Source: Bacteroidales bacterium H4
GTDB taxonomy: Bacteria > Bacteroidota > Bacteroidia > Bacteroidales > Muribaculaceae
NCBI GenBank assembly: GCA_001701165.1
Contig: DAAP01000044.1
Location: 19,626-83,625, forward strand
Direction: 5' to 3'
Length of the DNA stretch: 64,000 nucleotides
The notes beneath the pieces are model-generated. The model was not told where the DNA came from and ran no database searches. It saw only the letters and a list, made by a program, of their open reading frames with translations. Position numbers and translations under genes: made by a program. Shown piece by piece: positions 63,176 to 64,000 of this stretch (the stretch's first letter is position 1; every line of letters starts with the position of its first letter).

Positions 63176-63844
63176 CTATTTCAAGCCGTTGTAGGTTGTG
63201 CCTTTTTTCTTGGCTCGAACCTTCATATACATCGAGGGGTTAGCGTTGATGTAGCAGTAGGGGTCGTCATCGGGTTGCTTGACGGTAATACGGATGTCCT
63301 TGGAAGTTTGAGAGCCGGAGTATTTGAGGCGCACGGTGTACAGCGTAGCGTCTTCGGTTTCACGGACTTCGGTGATGTTCATCTCCATGGTGTAGGGCTT
63401 GGTGGGATTGTAGCCGTTTTCGGGAGTAGCGCCTTTCATATATGCTGCTGCTTGATATGGGCGTGGTTCGTTTATGCCCTTGACATACCATTCGCGCAAA
63501 CGACCTCGAGCGTGGTCGGTCAAGCCGGTGACGGTATTGATCATATCCAAACATTCTTCGCCCACTGACTGTCCGTACTCGCTGTACATTCCAATGGCTA
63601 TCACCTGAAGAGCCACAACTCCCTCAGGTGTCTTTCCTATTTTCTCTCGCAGGGTTTTGAATTCGGCTACCGACTTGGGGAGAGCCTCTACGCTGACCGT
63701 TTTCAAGCCTTTGCTTTGAGTTGCGGGGACAGAAGTTGCAGCCGAAGCACTTGCTTGTCCTGTGCCGGCAAAAGCGACTGCCGATGACAGCAATAGTGCT
63801 GCTACCGGAATAAGTTTTAAGGTTTTAGATATCATGCTTGCCAT
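63176..63844 (-). CDS. Exported DUF6935-like protein
   Basis: 222 residues; a second ATG three codons in (63835) is also possible. Signal peptide ends near VAFAG. The mature part starts with a low-complexity A/S/T stretch, followed by a helical region (SVAEFKTLREKIGKTPEGVV, MYSEYGQSVGEECLDMI) and a beta-rich end (EMNITEVRETEDATLYTVRL, DDPYCYINANPSMY). This plan fits the DUF6935 family as I recall it, whose function is unknown. It has a strong promoter of its own and stands alone at the right edge of the window. Confidence 0.6.
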   Translation of the reverse strand: MASMISKTLKLIPVAALLLSSAVAFAGTGQASASAATSVPATQSKGLKTVSVEALPKSVAEFKTLREKIGKTPEGVVALQVIAIGMYSEYGQSVGEECLDMINTVTGLTDHARGRLREWYVKGINEPRPYQAAAYMKGATPENGYNPTKPYTMEMNITEVRETEDATLYTVRLKYSGSQTSKDIRITVKQPDDDPYCYINANPSMYMKVRAKKKGTTYNGLK

Positions 63845-63931
63845 ATCATCTTGATTTAATATTATGTATTCTTCGGTGTATGGTTGCCGTCCGACATACT
63901 ATGGCGTCCGAGCCATGCCTTGCGCACATCG

Positions 63932-63962
63932 CAAAGATACAACAATTTCGCAACTATACAAA
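63932..63962 (-). promoter_or_regulatory. Promoter of the DUF6935-like gene
   Basis: On the - strand TTTG (63959-63962), 19 bases, then TATCTTTG (63932-63939). Leader about 85 bases. One of the best promoter matches in the window. Confidence 0.7.
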
Positions 63963-64000
63963 CAGCCGTGCGGTTTATCCAGGGCAACCGCATCAAAAAA

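Noticed and set aside
1..64000. tRNA and rRNA genes
   Set aside because: No cloverleaf with TTCGA-type T-loops and no rRNA core sequence were recognised by eye; a tRNAscan run would settle it.

Overview
The window is a chromosomal segment of a Bacteroidales gut bacterium, most like Muribaculaceae (inference). Visible support: many promoters of the Bacteroidetes type (TTTG about 19 bases before TAnnTTTG), lipoproteins with acidic residues just after the lipobox cysteine, a fimbrillin/Mfa2 fimbrial cluster, a 668-residue urocanate hydratase, and secreted proteins sharing a YxLxGxxV...GxY C-terminal sorting tail.

Layout. 1-5.2 kb: three secreted proteins on the + strand (a partial C-terminus, a leucine-rich-repeat/propeller protein and a propeller protein), closed by a strong terminator. 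5.3-13.7 kb: an accessory stretch with an Eco47II-like restriction-modification pair, a beta-helix lipoprotein, a DUF3298 protein, a DUF4143 ATPase lying between two copies of a 42-bp repeat, a small membrane protein and a Schlafen-AlbA_2 ATPase. 13.8-21 kb: an exported cytidine-deaminase-fold protein without zinc ligands, three nonulosonate (NeuC/NeuA/PtmE-like) genes, obgE, menA, and a convergent phosphoribosyltransferase/HAD pair. 21.4-28.8 kb: a 1552-residue secreted C39-like cysteine peptidase, a GNAT acetyltransferase, a second DUF4143 ATPase and a membrane protein with Gly-Tyr repeats. 28.8-35.4 kb: a complete four-gene histidine-utilisation operon (ftcD-hutU-hutH-hutI) on the - strand. 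35.8-36.1 kb: a strong promoter followed by a long rod-shaped RNA hairpin resembling 6S RNA. 36.2-43.6 kb: a 1805-residue GLUG/cohesin/dockerin-like protein, a DUF6140-like small protein and an unrecognised 434-residue protein. 43.9-52.4 kb: a seven-gene fimbrial operon on the - strand, read away from a membrane AraC-like regulator whose DNA-binding domain is split by a frameshift; a repeated motif lies between them. 52.6-64 kb: another secreted modular adhesin-like protein, an S41 peptidase overlapping mfd, and two exported proteins of uncertain role.

How the parts relate. The hut operon encodes all steps from histidine to glutamate plus methenyl-tetrahydrofolate. The fimbrial operon holds an OmpA/DUF3575-like protein, an Mfa2-like anchor and five fimbrillin-like lipoproteins. 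Six proteins scattered through the window end in the same kind of sorting tail, so they probably share one export and anchoring route. The strongest leads for something undescribed are the rod-shaped RNA, the zinc-less exported deaminase, and the frameshifted fimbrial regulator with its candidate operator.
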